From assembly GCA_002342225.1 (NCBI GenBank), contig DDPO01000160.1:22441-63113 (forward strand): a stretch of 40,673 bases of DNA, written 5' to 3'. Source of the stretch: Bdellovibrionaceae bacterium UBA2466. GTDB lineage: Bacteria > Bdellovibrionota > FAC87 > UBA2466. Below, piece after piece: positions 9,472 through 16,999 of the stretch. The notes below the pieces were generated by a model that ran no database searches, was not told the DNA's origin, and worked only from the letters and a program-made list of their open reading frames with translations. The position numbers and the translations under genes were made by a program. How positions within the stretch are numbered: position 1 is the stretch's first letter; each line of letters begins with the position of its first letter.

Positions 9472-9917
9472 TTAACGTAAAAGTGACAAAAACAAATTCT
9501 CAAGCACTCATTCCATCTTACATGTCGACTGGTGCTGCGGGCTGTGATGTGCATGCCTGCATCAGCGAGAAAGCTGTCATCATGCCCGGCGAGCGGGCAG
9601 CAGTTCCAACTGGGTTGAGTGTTGAAATTCCCGAGGGTTTTGAAATACAAGTTAGGCCTCGAAGTGGACTTGCATTTAAAAAAGGGGTGACGGTGATTAA
9701 TTCGCCGGGAACTATCGATAGCGACTATCGCGGTGAAATTAAAGTTCTGGTTGTTAATCTAGGGAATGAACCTGTTGAGATTCTTCCTCAAGACCGGATT
9801 GCTCAGCTCGTACTTCAGCAAGTGAACCAGATTCAGTGGGTTGAGGTTGAGAAACTATCAACAACTGAGCGCGGAGCTGGCGGATTTGGAAGCACCGGAG
9901 TTACTGCGCCTAACTAG
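9468..9917 (+). CDS. dut: Deoxyuridine 5'-triphosphate nucleotidohydrolase (dUTPase)
   Basis: Hydrolyses dUTP to dUMP and pyrophosphate, keeping uracil out of DNA and supplying dUMP for thymidylate. The 149-residue product has all five motifs of the trimeric family: AAGCDVHA (23-30), PRSGLA (64-69), GTIDSDYRGEIKV (81-93), DRIAQLVL (109-116) and the C-terminal P-loop-like RGAGGFGSTG (135-144). It overlaps the peptidase gene upstream by 4 nt and ends 8 nt inside the convergent DUF721 gene, so no room is left for a separate terminator. Confidence 0.97.
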   Translation: MINVKVTKTNSQALIPSYMSTGAAGCDVHACISEKAVIMPGERAAVPTGLSVEIPEGFEIQVRPRSGLAFKKGVTVINSPGTIDSDYRGEIKVLVVNLGNEPVEILPQDRIAQLVLQQVNQIQWVEVEKLSTTERGAGGFGSTGVTAPN

Positions 9918-10293
9918 TGAAAAAAATATTTTTTATTTTAAGTCCAGGAAAATCTCTCCTGTAATGTTGTAATATTTTCCCTTTGAGGAGTGATAGCTGT
10001 TGCATCCACAGAGGGCTCGTTACTTTGACTGTCAGTGTTCCCGCTCTTAAGCGTATTGCTTGCGACTGGGCAGCTGCTGAATCTCCCACGTATTTACTCC
10101 AGGCAATAAGAGCTCTGGACGTTTCAATTTTGGTCATGGTTTCAGGATTCTTACTGAAATATGAGGGAAGAAGATTTGATAACGCCTGTGGACTGGCTTC
10201 ACCCCGTAACCGACGTTTTGATTTACTTTGCCTTCTATCCTTCAATCGGTCCGAATAAAGTCTCTTGAGCTCTTTTTCAGGGTCTAAAACCAT
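9910..10293 (-). CDS. DUF721/DciA-like protein
   Basis: A 127-residue basic protein. The C-terminal half matches the DUF721 pattern: WSKYVGDSAAAQSQAIRLRAGTLTVKV, then SPLWMQQLSLLKGKILQHYRRDFPG. DciA, a member of this family, helps load the replicative helicase in bacteria without DnaC. Many DUF721 proteins are uncharacterised, so the role here is inferred. I chose the ATG at 10293, which has an AGG about 9 nt upstream. An in-frame ATG at 10339-10341 would add 16 residues (MQGVVTLRTFYPRFGT), but its ribosome binding site is poorer. The gene is divergent from glpX and convergent with dut, overlapping dut by 8 nt. Confidence 0.75.
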   Translation of the reverse strand: MVLDPEKELKRLYSDRLKDRRQSKSKRRLRGEASPQALSNLLPSYFSKNPETMTKIETSRALIAWSKYVGDSAAAQSQAIRLRAGTLTVKVTSPLWMQQLSLLKGKILQHYRRDFPGLKIKNIFFTS

Positions 10294-10409
10294 GGTTCCA
10301 AACCTAGGATAGAAAGTTCTTAAAGTCACAACACCCTGCATACATTGGTTTAAGTGCCCTTTTCAATTTGGGAATTTCTGTGTTACTTTTCTTGCAACTT
10401 GGAGGAGTC

Positions 10410-11369
10410 ATGGATAGAAATTTGGCGCTTGAATTTGTCAGAGTAACCGAAGCTGCAGCTCTTAGTGTGGGTAGATGGATTGGGCGAGGGGATGAAAAAG
10501 CGGCCGACCATGCGGCCGTCGAATCAATGAGAAAAGCGTTTGATTCCATAAGGTTTAAAGGAACGATTAAGATTGGGGAAGGGGAAAGAGATGAAGCCCC
10601 AATGCTTTACATTGGCGAAGAAGTCGGCGGCGGTGATGGCCCTAACATTGATATCGCCTGTGACCCCCTAGAAGGAACAACTATCACTGCATTGGGCCGC
10701 AGTGAAGCATTGTCGGTCATTGCAGCCGCAGAGGAAGGAAATTTTCTCCATGCACCTGATACCTATATGGACAAAATCGCGGTGGGCCCAGCTGCTAAAG
10801 GTGCAATTGATATCACAAAAAGCCCCACTTGGAATTTGAATGAAATTGCAAAGGCATCAAACAAAAGCATCGGGGATCTGATGGTCATTATTTTAGATAG
10901 ACCCAGACATTCTGATTTGATCGCAGAAGTGCGCAAAGCGGGTGCTCGAATTAGGCTTATTGGGGATGGCGATGTTTCAGCTGCAATTGCGGCCGCTCAA
11001 GTGGAAACGGGTGTGGATGCTCTTATGGGAATTGGCGGAGCACCGGAGGGGGTTATTGCAGCTGCTGCGTTAAAATGCCTTGGGGGTGATATGCAAGGAG
11101 TCTTAAAGTTTCGAAATGACCATGAGCGAACTCGAGCAAAAGCGATGGGCATTACAGATGAGAATCGGGTTTACGGTATTGAAGAGCTTGCCCGAGGTAA
11201 TGTGATGTTTATCGCTACGGGAATTACTAATGGAAGTTATTTGTCTGGAGTAAGATACTTCGGCGGCGGAGCTCACACCCACTCTATTGTGATGAGGTCT
11301 GAAACTATGACAATCCGAGAAATAAAAACGGCTCACTATTTTGATCATAAACCACGTTACGGATGGTAA
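10410..11369 (+). CDS. glpX: Class II fructose-1,6-bisphosphatase (GlpX)
   Basis: GlpX removes the 1-phosphate of fructose-1,6-bisphosphate, a committed step of gluconeogenesis. The 319-residue product has the family blocks MDRNLALEFVRVTEAAAL, GEGERDEAPMLYIGEEVG and the metal-binding CDPLEGTT, plus the GIGGAPEGVIAAAALKCLGG segment. The ATG at 10410 follows a strong GGAGGA ribosome binding site; a frame reaching back to 10368 has no better start. It heads a (+) run of six closely spaced genes, and the next start is 4 nt after its stop. I see no class I FBPase in the window. Confidence 0.95.
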   Translation: MDRNLALEFVRVTEAAALSVGRWIGRGDEKAADHAAVESMRKAFDSIRFKGTIKIGEGERDEAPMLYIGEEVGGGDGPNIDIACDPLEGTTITALGRSEALSVIAAAEEGNFLHAPDTYMDKIAVGPAAKGAIDITKSPTWNLNEIAKASNKSIGDLMVIILDRPRHSDLIAEVRKAGARIRLIGDGDVSAAIAAAQVETGVDALMGIGGAPEGVIAAAALKCLGGDMQGVLKFRNDHERTRAKAMGITDENRVYGIEELARGNVMFIATGITNGSYLSGVRYFGGGAHTHSIVMRSETMTIREIKTAHYFDHKPRYGW

Positions 11370-11373
11370 GAAT

Positions 11374-11811
11374 ATGGCAGAAGTTGTAAGAGATAAAATG
11401 ATGCAGGTTCCGGCGGATGCTTTATTTAAAGCTATCACCGAATTTGAGAAGTACCCTCAGTTTCTGAAAGAAGTGACCGGAGCAAAAATAGTCAAACAAC
11501 CTGCAACTAACAAAGCGTGGGTTCAATTTGAAATCGAAGTTGTAAAAAAGTTTGTCTACATCCTGGAATTTACGTTGAAGGGGAAAGAAGAGATTCACTG
11601 GAAACTCATCGAGAGCGATTTTTTTAAAAAGAATGAAGGTAAATGGGTGCTTACGGAAACCAACAAGCAGCAGACACAAGTTCATTATGAACTTGATGTC
11701 GCGGTCGTGTTTATGGTGCCGGCGTGGATTGCAAAAAAATTAACTGAAGTCAATTTGCCAAAAATGTTTGAAGGTTTTGAAGCAAGGGCAAAAGAAATAT
11801 CTCATTCTTAG
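11374..11811 (+). CDS. SRPBCC/START-fold protein (RatA/Coq10-like)
   Basis: A 145-residue protein with the shape of the polyketide-cyclase/Coq10-like START family. It opens with a strand and helix (AEVVRDKMMQVPADALFKAITEFEKYPQFLKEV), where FEKYPQF is typical of RatA/Coq10 relatives. Beta strands follow, then a C-terminal helix (IAKKLTEVNLPKMFEGFEARAKE). These folds form a cavity for hydrophobic ligands. Family members include a ubiquinone-binding protein and RatA, so the exact function is open. It begins 4 nt after glpX, with its likely ribosome binding site (GGATGG) inside the end of glpX. Confidence 0.75.
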   Translation: MAEVVRDKMMQVPADALFKAITEFEKYPQFLKEVTGAKIVKQPATNKAWVQFEIEVVKKFVYILEFTLKGKEEIHWKLIESDFFKKNEGKWVLTETNKQQTQVHYELDVAVVFMVPAWIAKKLTEVNLPKMFEGFEARAKEISHS

Positions 11812-11832
11812 AAGTTGTTTTTGGGGGGGCGT

Positions 11833-12183
11833 ATGGCTGACGAACAAGATGATTTAAAAAATGAGGATGTGAGATTAGGTGATCGAGGTGAAAAACCGTG
11901 GTGGAGTGAGATGATGAAAGAACTTACCCTCACTGGCCTTGCTACTGTATTTATGACCGAAGATTCGGTCAGATCTTATTTGAAAGATAAGAAATTACCC
12001 AAAGAGCTTGTTGGAGTTCTCTTGGAAGGTCTTGGTAAGAAGAAAGACGACTTTTACGCTCTTTTGGCAAAAGAGTTTGGTAAAGTTTTGGGCAAAATTG
12101 ATCTCTCACAAGAAATTACAAAGTTCATGGAAAAACATAAAGTAAATATTCAAATTTCATTTGAACGTAAGGAGCCAGAATGA
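11833..12183 (+). CDS. Small soluble protein of unknown function
   Basis: A 116-residue charged protein with no signal peptide or membrane segment. After an acidic N-terminus (ADEQDDLKNEDVRLGDRGEKPWW) it is mostly predicted helix: ELTLTGLATVFMTEDSVRSYL, KKLPKELVGVLLEGLGKKKDDFYALLAKEFGKVL. The pattern of a hydrophobic helix, an SVRSYL-like turn and an amphipathic helix resembles phasin or PHA-regulator-type proteins, but only weakly. The ATG at 11833 follows a run of seven G residues that serves as ribosome binding site; an in-frame start at 11815 would come before that site. Its stop overlaps the ridA start (ATGA), suggesting coupling. Confidence 0.7.
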   Translation: MADEQDDLKNEDVRLGDRGEKPWWSEMMKELTLTGLATVFMTEDSVRSYLKDKKLPKELVGVLLEGLGKKKDDFYALLAKEFGKVLGKIDLSQEITKFMEKHKVNIQISFERKEPE

Positions 12184-12563
12184 AAAAAGAGGCTATTTCT
12201 ACTCAAAGTGCACCCCAAGCTATTGGGCCTTATTCTCAGGCAATTAAAGCTGGAAACTTTATTTTCGTTTCAGGGCAAATCCCTCTTGATCCCAAAACGG
12301 GAAATGTCGTAGGCGCGACGATCGAAGAGCAAACCGAACAGGTCATGAAGAATCTAACGGCAATATTGGAGTCGCAGCAGCTCAGTCTGGGGCACATCGT
12401 TAAAACGACAGTCTTCTTGTCCCAAATGAGTGAGTTTCCTCGGTTCAATGAAATTTATGCTAACCACATGAAAATGCCCTATCCTGCGAGGGCCACAGTA
12501 GAGGTCGGAAAATTACCGAAGGATGTAAAAGTTGAGATAGAAGCCATTGCGGTTGTTGCTTAA
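12180..12563 (+). CDS. ridA: RidA family reactive enamine/imine deaminase
   Basis: RidA hydrolyses reactive enamine/imine intermediates such as 2-aminoacrylate, protecting PLP enzymes. The 127-residue product is collinear with the family: APQAIGPYSQAIKAGNFIFVSGQIP at the N-terminus and the signature PARATVEVGKLPKDVKVEIEA at the C-terminus. The substrate-carboxylate arginine is R104 and the conserved glutamate E119. It overlaps the previous gene by 4 nt and shares one base with the next (TAATG), so all three are probably translated from one message. Confidence 0.94.
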   Translation: MKKEAISTQSAPQAIGPYSQAIKAGNFIFVSGQIPLDPKTGNVVGATIEEQTEQVMKNLTAILESQQLSLGHIVKTTVFLSQMSEFPRFNEIYANHMKMPYPARATVEVGKLPKDVKVEIEAIAVVA

Positions 12564-13207
12564 TGATTGGCGCGGCCTCAAAAGTTTTCTTGGTTTTTAT
12601 GTTGGCCTGTTCTTCAGGGTCTGCTCAGCAAGCCCGCACGCTCCTCGTGAATGGAACAGCTGCAATCATCAATAAAAAAGTAGTTACCGTTCAAGATGCA
12701 TTCGTCTTTAGAGCTATACAGCGTGTGAAATCTGGGCAGGAACCTATCATTCTTGAAGAAGAAGGCGATAATTTAAAAAAGACTGTTCAAAAAATTGTAT
12801 TTGAGGAGATGGTTCTTGCTGAGATGAAAAGTCTACAGAAAGGTGTCAATGTCCAAAGCGAGTTTTCGAAGTGGTTTAAAGAGGGGAAAGAGCACAAAAA
12901 AGGGCTTCAAATAATTAAACAGCGCTACGGCGTGAGCGATGCAGACCTAGCTCAAAAAGTGACACAGACGTTAACGGCCGATCGATTCGTCCAAATGAAA
13001 ATCGAAACGGTCACCCCAGTTATCACCGAAGATGAAGCTCAAAAGTACTTCAAACGAAATGAGGCACAATTTCGAGGACGAAGTTATGAAAATCTTAAGC
13101 CAAATATTGTTGTGCTGCTTAAAAAACAGGCTGTTCAGAAGAGTCTTGAGGAATGGGTAAGATCATTAAAAGAGAAATACGAAGTAACAATGCTGCTCGA
13201 GGGTTAG
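12563..13207 (+). CDS. Exported SurA-N-like protein without a PPIase domain
   Basis: A 214-residue protein with an N-terminal hydrophobic signal (ASKVFLVFMLACSSGSAQ), so probably exported. The mature part begins like a SurA/PrsA N-terminal chaperone module (NGTAAIINKKVVTVQDAFVFRAIQ). It continues as helices (VFEEMVLAEMKSLQKG, LQIIKQRYGVSDADLAQKV) and a final VITEDEAQKYFKRNEAQFRG helix. No parvulin domain follows, so it may be a chaperone-only or truncated family member. The cysteine in LACSSG could be a lipobox, though weak. Its 3' end overlaps the GNAT start by 55 nt. The fold relation is inference. Confidence 0.7.
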   Translation: MIGAASKVFLVFMLACSSGSAQQARTLLVNGTAAIINKKVVTVQDAFVFRAIQRVKSGQEPIILEEEGDNLKKTVQKIVFEEMVLAEMKSLQKGVNVQSEFSKWFKEGKEHKKGLQIIKQRYGVSDADLAQKVTQTLTADRFVQMKIETVTPVITEDEAQKYFKRNEAQFRGRSYENLKPNIVVLLKKQAVQKSLEEWVRSLKEKYEVTMLLEG

Positions 13208-13638
13208 TCGATGCAGTCATAAAGCCTATTGACCCTTCGGATATTAATTTAATCATTCAAATTGCTCGTCAATCTTTTGAGACGGTATGGAAGCTGGATG
13301 AGTTTCTTTTTTTTATTTCAAACCCGAATGCATGGTGTTGGGGTGCGTGGTTTGAAAAGGAACTGATAGGTTATTTTTTAGGTCTTCTGGTTCAGGGTGA
13401 ACTTGATATCGTTTCTGTTGCAGTGGCTAACCAATGGCGACGTTGCGGAGCTGGACAAGTATTGATTGAAGTTGCCTCAAGTAGCGGCATTATCGGAGAA
13501 ATGTTTTTGGAAGTTGAGGCCGACAATGAGAAAGCGATTAGTCTTTATACAAAATGCGGTTTTGAAAAATACGGGTTGCGACGAAAGTATTACAATGGTC
13601 TCAAAGACGCTGTTTTGATGAAAAAGAAAAATACTTAA
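13153..13638 (+). CDS. GNAT family N-acetyltransferase (RimI-like)
   Basis: A 161-residue acetyltransferase. The acetyl-CoA-binding motif A is visible as VSVAVANQWRRCGAGQVLIEVA, with R96-x-x-G-x-G. Later comes EVEADNEKAISLYTKCGFEKYGLRRKYYNG, the RimI-type ending that includes the conserved tyrosine and GFE. RimI acetylates the N-terminus of ribosomal protein S18; many relatives have other targets. The ATG at 13153 lies 55 nt inside the upstream gene. No later ATG, GTG or TTG in frame precedes the conserved domain, so this start is the best available, although its GAGG ribosome binding site is very close. The stop overlaps the convergent pgeF stop by a few bases. Confidence 0.85.
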   Translation: MGKIIKREIRSNNAARGLVDAVIKPIDPSDINLIIQIARQSFETVWKLDEFLFFISNPNAWCWGAWFEKELIGYFLGLLVQGELDIVSVAVANQWRRCGAGQVLIEVASSSGIIGEMFLEVEADNEKAISLYTKCGFEKYGLRRKYYNGLKDAVLMKKKNT

Positions 13639-14264
13639 TTTCGTTTTATGATCCAGCCTCTTATTCGCGGATCTGTGGTTTTATTTCTTCGATAAGACGG
13701 AAGCTCTGGTTGAGAACAATAAGTGCAGCGTAAATCGTTGGTGTTAATCCGTTCAGGGCTCATAAACGATAATTGCTCGCGGATCACAAATTCACTCAAG
13801 TTGAAAAAAAAAGCTCCATTTCTCATTTCAAGATAAGATTTAATGTTGTGGCCATACTGTTCGAACTGAGACACTAAATCTGATCTTACTTCAAAACAAC
13901 AAGGCCTGAGACAAGGGCCAAGGATAGCATTGATTTGACCCTGATACTTCTCATAGATGTCCTCAATAGATGTGGCTATCGAATGCAATGCGCCTCTCCA
14001 TCCGCAATGAACTGTAGCTATCGGGCCGTTGGGGTCATCTGTATAAAAAAGGAGAGGGAGACAATCGGCCGTGAAAACAGACAGCTTTAATTGGGATTGA
14101 AACGTAAATGCTCCATCGGCTTCGGGAGGCAAGTTGTAGAGCGAGGCTAGATTGTCTGTTGTGACATGAACCATCGCATTGCCATGAACTTGTTTGTACA
14201 AAGGGCGTGTGGTTAGTTTAGGTTCGACTTCAAATCCGTAGGAGATGTGCTTCAATTCATTCAT
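13635..14264 (-). CDS. pgeF: YfiH/PgeF family polyphenol oxidase-like protein
   Basis: A member of the DUF152/LACC1 family. E. coli YfiH (PgeF) corrects misincorporation in peptidoglycan precursors, and the human homologue LACC1 acts on purine nucleosides. The 209-residue product keeps the metal/active-site blocks: FTADCLPLLF, TVHCGWRGALHS and GPCLRPCCFEV, and the C-terminal CTYCSQPELPSYRRN. Length is slightly below the usual 240, from a shorter N-terminus. The ATG at 14264 overlaps the rluD stop (ATGA). The rluD-pgeF pairing is common in bacteria and supports the assignment. Confidence 0.92.
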   Translation of the reverse strand: MNELKHISYGFEVEPKLTTRPLYKQVHGNAMVHVTTDNLASLYNLPPEADGAFTFQSQLKLSVFTADCLPLLFYTDDPNGPIATVHCGWRGALHSIATSIEDIYEKYQGQINAILGPCLRPCCFEVRSDLVSQFEQYGHNIKSYLEMRNGAFFFNLSEFVIREQLSFMSPERINTNDLRCTYCSQPELPSYRRNKTTDPRIRGWIIKRN

Positions 14265-15205
14265 GAATCATGTTCTCTTAAAATATTTAGAAAAGTCAAA
14301 AAGTCCGTGGGCAAAGGAGCGCTTATAGAGATATGTTGTTGCGTTCGTGGATGCGTGAACTCAAGTGATTGAGCATGTAAAAGTGTGTGATTGATTTGTT
14401 TTAAGTTGTCTTGAGCTTTTTCAGGAACGAGGCTCGATTTTGGTTTTTTACGACCATAGGTGGGATCTCCAACAATAGGAAAGTTGAGTTCCGATAAATG
14501 AACTCTCAATTGGTGAGTTCGGCCCGTTTGTGGTTGAAGTGCCACGTAGGTGAAATGCTGAAAACGTTCGATAGCTTTCCAATGAGTTACAGCCATTCTT
14601 GCTTTTTGAGTTCGGGAACTGATTTTTTTTCTGTCTTTCATATCTCGACCAATAGGAGAATCGATAGTCCCACTGAGGCTCATTTTTCCCCAAGTAATCG
14701 CATGATAGGTCTTGATGATGTTTCTTTCTTTAAAAAGACTGGATAGCTGCTGCTGAGTTGTTTCATCTTTAGCTATAAGGATGACACCCGTCGTCCCCTG
14801 ATCTAATCGGTGTACAATTCCTGGGCGTTCGTTTGTAAGGTCAGATAACGACGATTTCTTTAAGTAATGGAGCAGAAAGTGCACCAAAGTGTTTTCCTTT
14901 TGGCCAGCGCCCGGATGTACGATGACCCCTGCGCTTTTGTTAACAGCCAGAAAGAATTTATCCTCAAATAAGATATCTAAATGGCCTGGAGTAGGCGTTA
15001 GATGAGATTCAGGGCGAATTTCAGTGAATGTATAGTAGACCGAGTCCCCAGGATTGACCCGATGGCTAGGTTTATTGATGATTTGTTTGTTGACCGTGAT
15101 ATTTCCTTTTTTGATCTCGTCTTGAATAAAAGATCGACTCTTTCCGGTCTTTTCCGATAGGTAAACATCGAGGCGAGCTTGGGTATCAACTGACAGAGGG
15201 TTCAA
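14261..15205 (-). CDS. rluD: Large-subunit rRNA pseudouridine synthase RluD family (TTG start)
   Basis: RluD makes pseudouridines 1911/1915/1917 in helix 69 of 23S rRNA. The 314-residue product has an N-terminal S4 RNA-binding domain (LDVYLSEKTGKSRSFIQDEI to VNPGDSVYYTF). The synthase domain shows VVHPG (as VIVHPGAG), then RPGIVHRLDQGTTGVILIAK with the catalytic D135, and RTHQLRVHL. The start is TTG at 15205, overlapping the upstream stop (TTGA), with a GGAAG site about 9 nt before it. RluD and RluC share this architecture; the pgeF neighbour favours RluD. Confidence 0.92.
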   Translation of the reverse strand: MNPLSVDTQARLDVYLSEKTGKSRSFIQDEIKKGNITVNKQIINKPSHRVNPGDSVYYTFTEIRPESHLTPTPGHLDILFEDKFFLAVNKSAGVIVHPGAGQKENTLVHFLLHYLKKSSLSDLTNERPGIVHRLDQGTTGVILIAKDETTQQQLSSLFKERNIIKTYHAITWGKMSLSGTIDSPIGRDMKDRKKISSRTQKARMAVTHWKAIERFQHFTYVALQPQTGRTHQLRVHLSELNFPIVGDPTYGRKKPKSSLVPEKAQDNLKQINHTLLHAQSLEFTHPRTQQHISISAPLPTDFLTFLNILREHDS

Positions 15206-15786
15206 GGGGTACTGCTTCCAGTTAATCGGTTCAACTTATCCATAAATTTAGATACCGTGGATTTGGCATCCAGTCGATAGAGTTGTGCAAGGTTCTTTAA
15301 AAAACCTTGCACATAAACTTGGGCGGGAAGTGATTTTTTATCGAACTCCTCGATTGCTTTTAAATAACGGGGGGGAATTTTAGTTATCCTCACGACATCA
15401 TCAAAAGAAAGTTTTCTTAATTCGCGTACTTTAAAAAGATCGAGTTCTTGCAATGCATCGTTGGTGGAAAACTCAGAAATCAAAACCTCTTTGGGAGGTT
15501 GTGGCTGGGGGAGTTGTAAATCGGCTATTGAAAAGGGCTCTCCCGATGCAAGTTTCATATCGTATTGGCGACGCTTTTCAGGGTTGGTTAGGGTGTGATA
15601 GGCGATCTCCAATTGCTTTAAGACCTGAACAGTCTCATCTGCGGGAAGTAGAGAATAAGTAGCGACTGAGTCCGCAGAAAAAGCATTTTTGGCGGCCATG
15701 TAAGCTGCTGTGATTTCTGATGTGTCGGCCTTTGAACTCACTTGGAGAAGTTCGTAAAGACTTTCTTTTTTATTTAGGTTACTCAT
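15202..15786 (-). CDS. J-like domain fused to a RodZ-type helix-turn-helix
   Basis: A 194-residue protein. Residues 1-80 resemble a DnaJ J domain (SLYELLQVSSKADTSEITAAYMAAKNAF, then LEIAYHTLTNPEKRRQYD), but the HPD tripeptide needed to stimulate Hsp70 is absent. The corresponding loop reads SADSVATYS. After a Pro/Gln-rich linker (LQLPQPQPPKE), residues 120-190 form a RodZ-like HTH: VRELRKLSFDDVVRITKIPPRYLKAIEEFD, then VYVQGFLKNLAQLYRLD. It is unlikely to be a functional Hsp70 cochaperone and more likely a scaffold or DNA-binding adaptor. It lies between rluD (4-nt overlap) and the MinD-like ATPase (7 nt), so the two may work together. Domain calls are good; function is unknown. Confidence 0.8.
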   Translation of the reverse strand: MSNLNKKESLYELLQVSSKADTSEITAAYMAAKNAFSADSVATYSLLPADETVQVLKQLEIAYHTLTNPEKRRQYDMKLASGEPFSIADLQLPQPQPPKEVLISEFSTNDALQELDLFKVRELRKLSFDDVVRITKIPPRYLKAIEEFDKKSLPAQVYVQGFLKNLAQLYRLDAKSTVSKFMDKLNRLTGSSTP

Positions 15787-15793
15787 AAAAGTC

Positions 15794-16798
15794 TCATGGT
15801 TTATTTTGTTTTAAGAGATTACGGACTGTTTCCTCAAGATGAGTCACTGCCATGCTATTGGGAGAATCGATTAGAAAAGGAACTCGTTTACGAATAGATT
15901 GCCATACTGAATTATCGTACGGCAAAAAACCCGCATAGTTGACTCTGGCTCCGAAATATCTTTCAGAGACAATCTGGATCGATTTACCTATGTCAGCTTC
16001 TGCTTTTGCTCTTACTTGGTTAACTATAAGGGACATGCTTAGCTCGTTCATGGTCTTTTTGAGCTGTTCCCCCTCGGATGGGGATAATCTTGCTATTTCG
16101 TTAATAAGCTCTTTTGGACTACTGATTCCTTTAATAATTTTATCTTCCATCGTTTGTTCGATGAGTTGCCTGATGTAAGGAGTCGCAGTCGCATTTCTCA
16201 TTAGACGGTAAAATGCAGTTTTAATAAAGCGGTAGGCATTTTCAATACTCGTTGGCTCGGGAGTAACAACCACGATTTTTTGGTCAGCCAGTAAAAAAAA
16301 TTCAAGTGTATTTACGGACGTTCCCGCTCCGAGGTCTAATAAGATAAAATCTGCGTCAAGCTCTCGGAGTTTTCTAACTAAACGCGACCTTTGGATAGGG
16401 GGCATGTTAGTGATGTTGATGGGATCGTTCGAGCCTGAAATGAGAGAGACATTTTTATACTGGGTTGGCTGTACAAGACTATTGGGATTGTCTATGTTTT
16501 TGTACAAAAGGTCACCGACAGTGTGTGGCGATGAAGTGACTCCTAAGCTCGTATGCAGGTTCGCACCCCCTAAATCCAAATCTACCACGATTACTTTTTT
16601 GTGGAGCCAACTAAGGAAGATTGCGAGGTTCGAGGTTAATAGAGTTTTTCCTATTCCTCCTTTCCCGCCGCCGACAGCCCAGATGATTTGCGAGGGGGCA
16701 GATTGAACGAGGGTTAGGTTCCTGTTGGGTAGATTAATCGTCTGAGGGCTCGAGTCTGTAGGGGTAGGTAATACCCATTGTCGTCTAAAAATAGCCAA
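15794..16798 (-). CDS. MinD/ParA-superfamily ATPase, FlhG-like (TTG start)
   Basis: A 334-residue deviant Walker ATPase. The A motif GGGKGGIGKT occupies 43-52 with signature lysine K46; VVDLDLGGANLHTSLG is the A' region, and DADFILLDLGAGTS is the Walker B/switch II segment. The DLDLGGANLH form and the length fit FlhG/MinD-like proteins that place flagella or polar structures, but no flagellar gene is in the window. A long helical insert (NATATPYIRQLIEQTMEDKI to EGEQLKKTMNELSMSL) separates the nucleotide-binding halves. I do not see a clear C-terminal MinD membrane-targeting helix. The start is TTG at 16798 with an AAGGA site 7 nt upstream. It heads the (-) operon. Confidence 0.85.
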   Translation of the reverse strand: MAIFRRQWVLPTPTDSSPQTINLPNRNLTLVQSAPSQIIWAVGGGKGGIGKTLLTSNLAIFLSWLHKKVIVVDLDLGGANLHTSLGVTSSPHTVGDLLYKNIDNPNSLVQPTQYKNVSLISGSNDPINITNMPPIQRSRLVRKLRELDADFILLDLGAGTSVNTLEFFLLADQKIVVVTPEPTSIENAYRFIKTAFYRLMRNATATPYIRQLIEQTMEDKIIKGISSPKELINEIARLSPSEGEQLKKTMNELSMSLIVNQVRAKAEADIGKSIQIVSERYFGARVNYAGFLPYDNSVWQSIRKRVPFLIDSPNSMAVTHLEETVRNLLKQNKP

Positions 16799-16999
16799 TT
16801 GGGCTTCCTTTTGAGTTCGTGTCGTTTATAGGAAAGTCAGGCAAGACAGAATGAAAGTTCCTTTTCTATTATCGTTGACCCCGCAACAAAACTCAAACGC
16901 TCTGTCCCATTGGCTGAGTCTCTCTCGGGCCTTTGAATTCGTTCGCTCGACATGATAGGACTATGTCTGAATAAAATGCTGTAAATCGAATAGTTTAGT

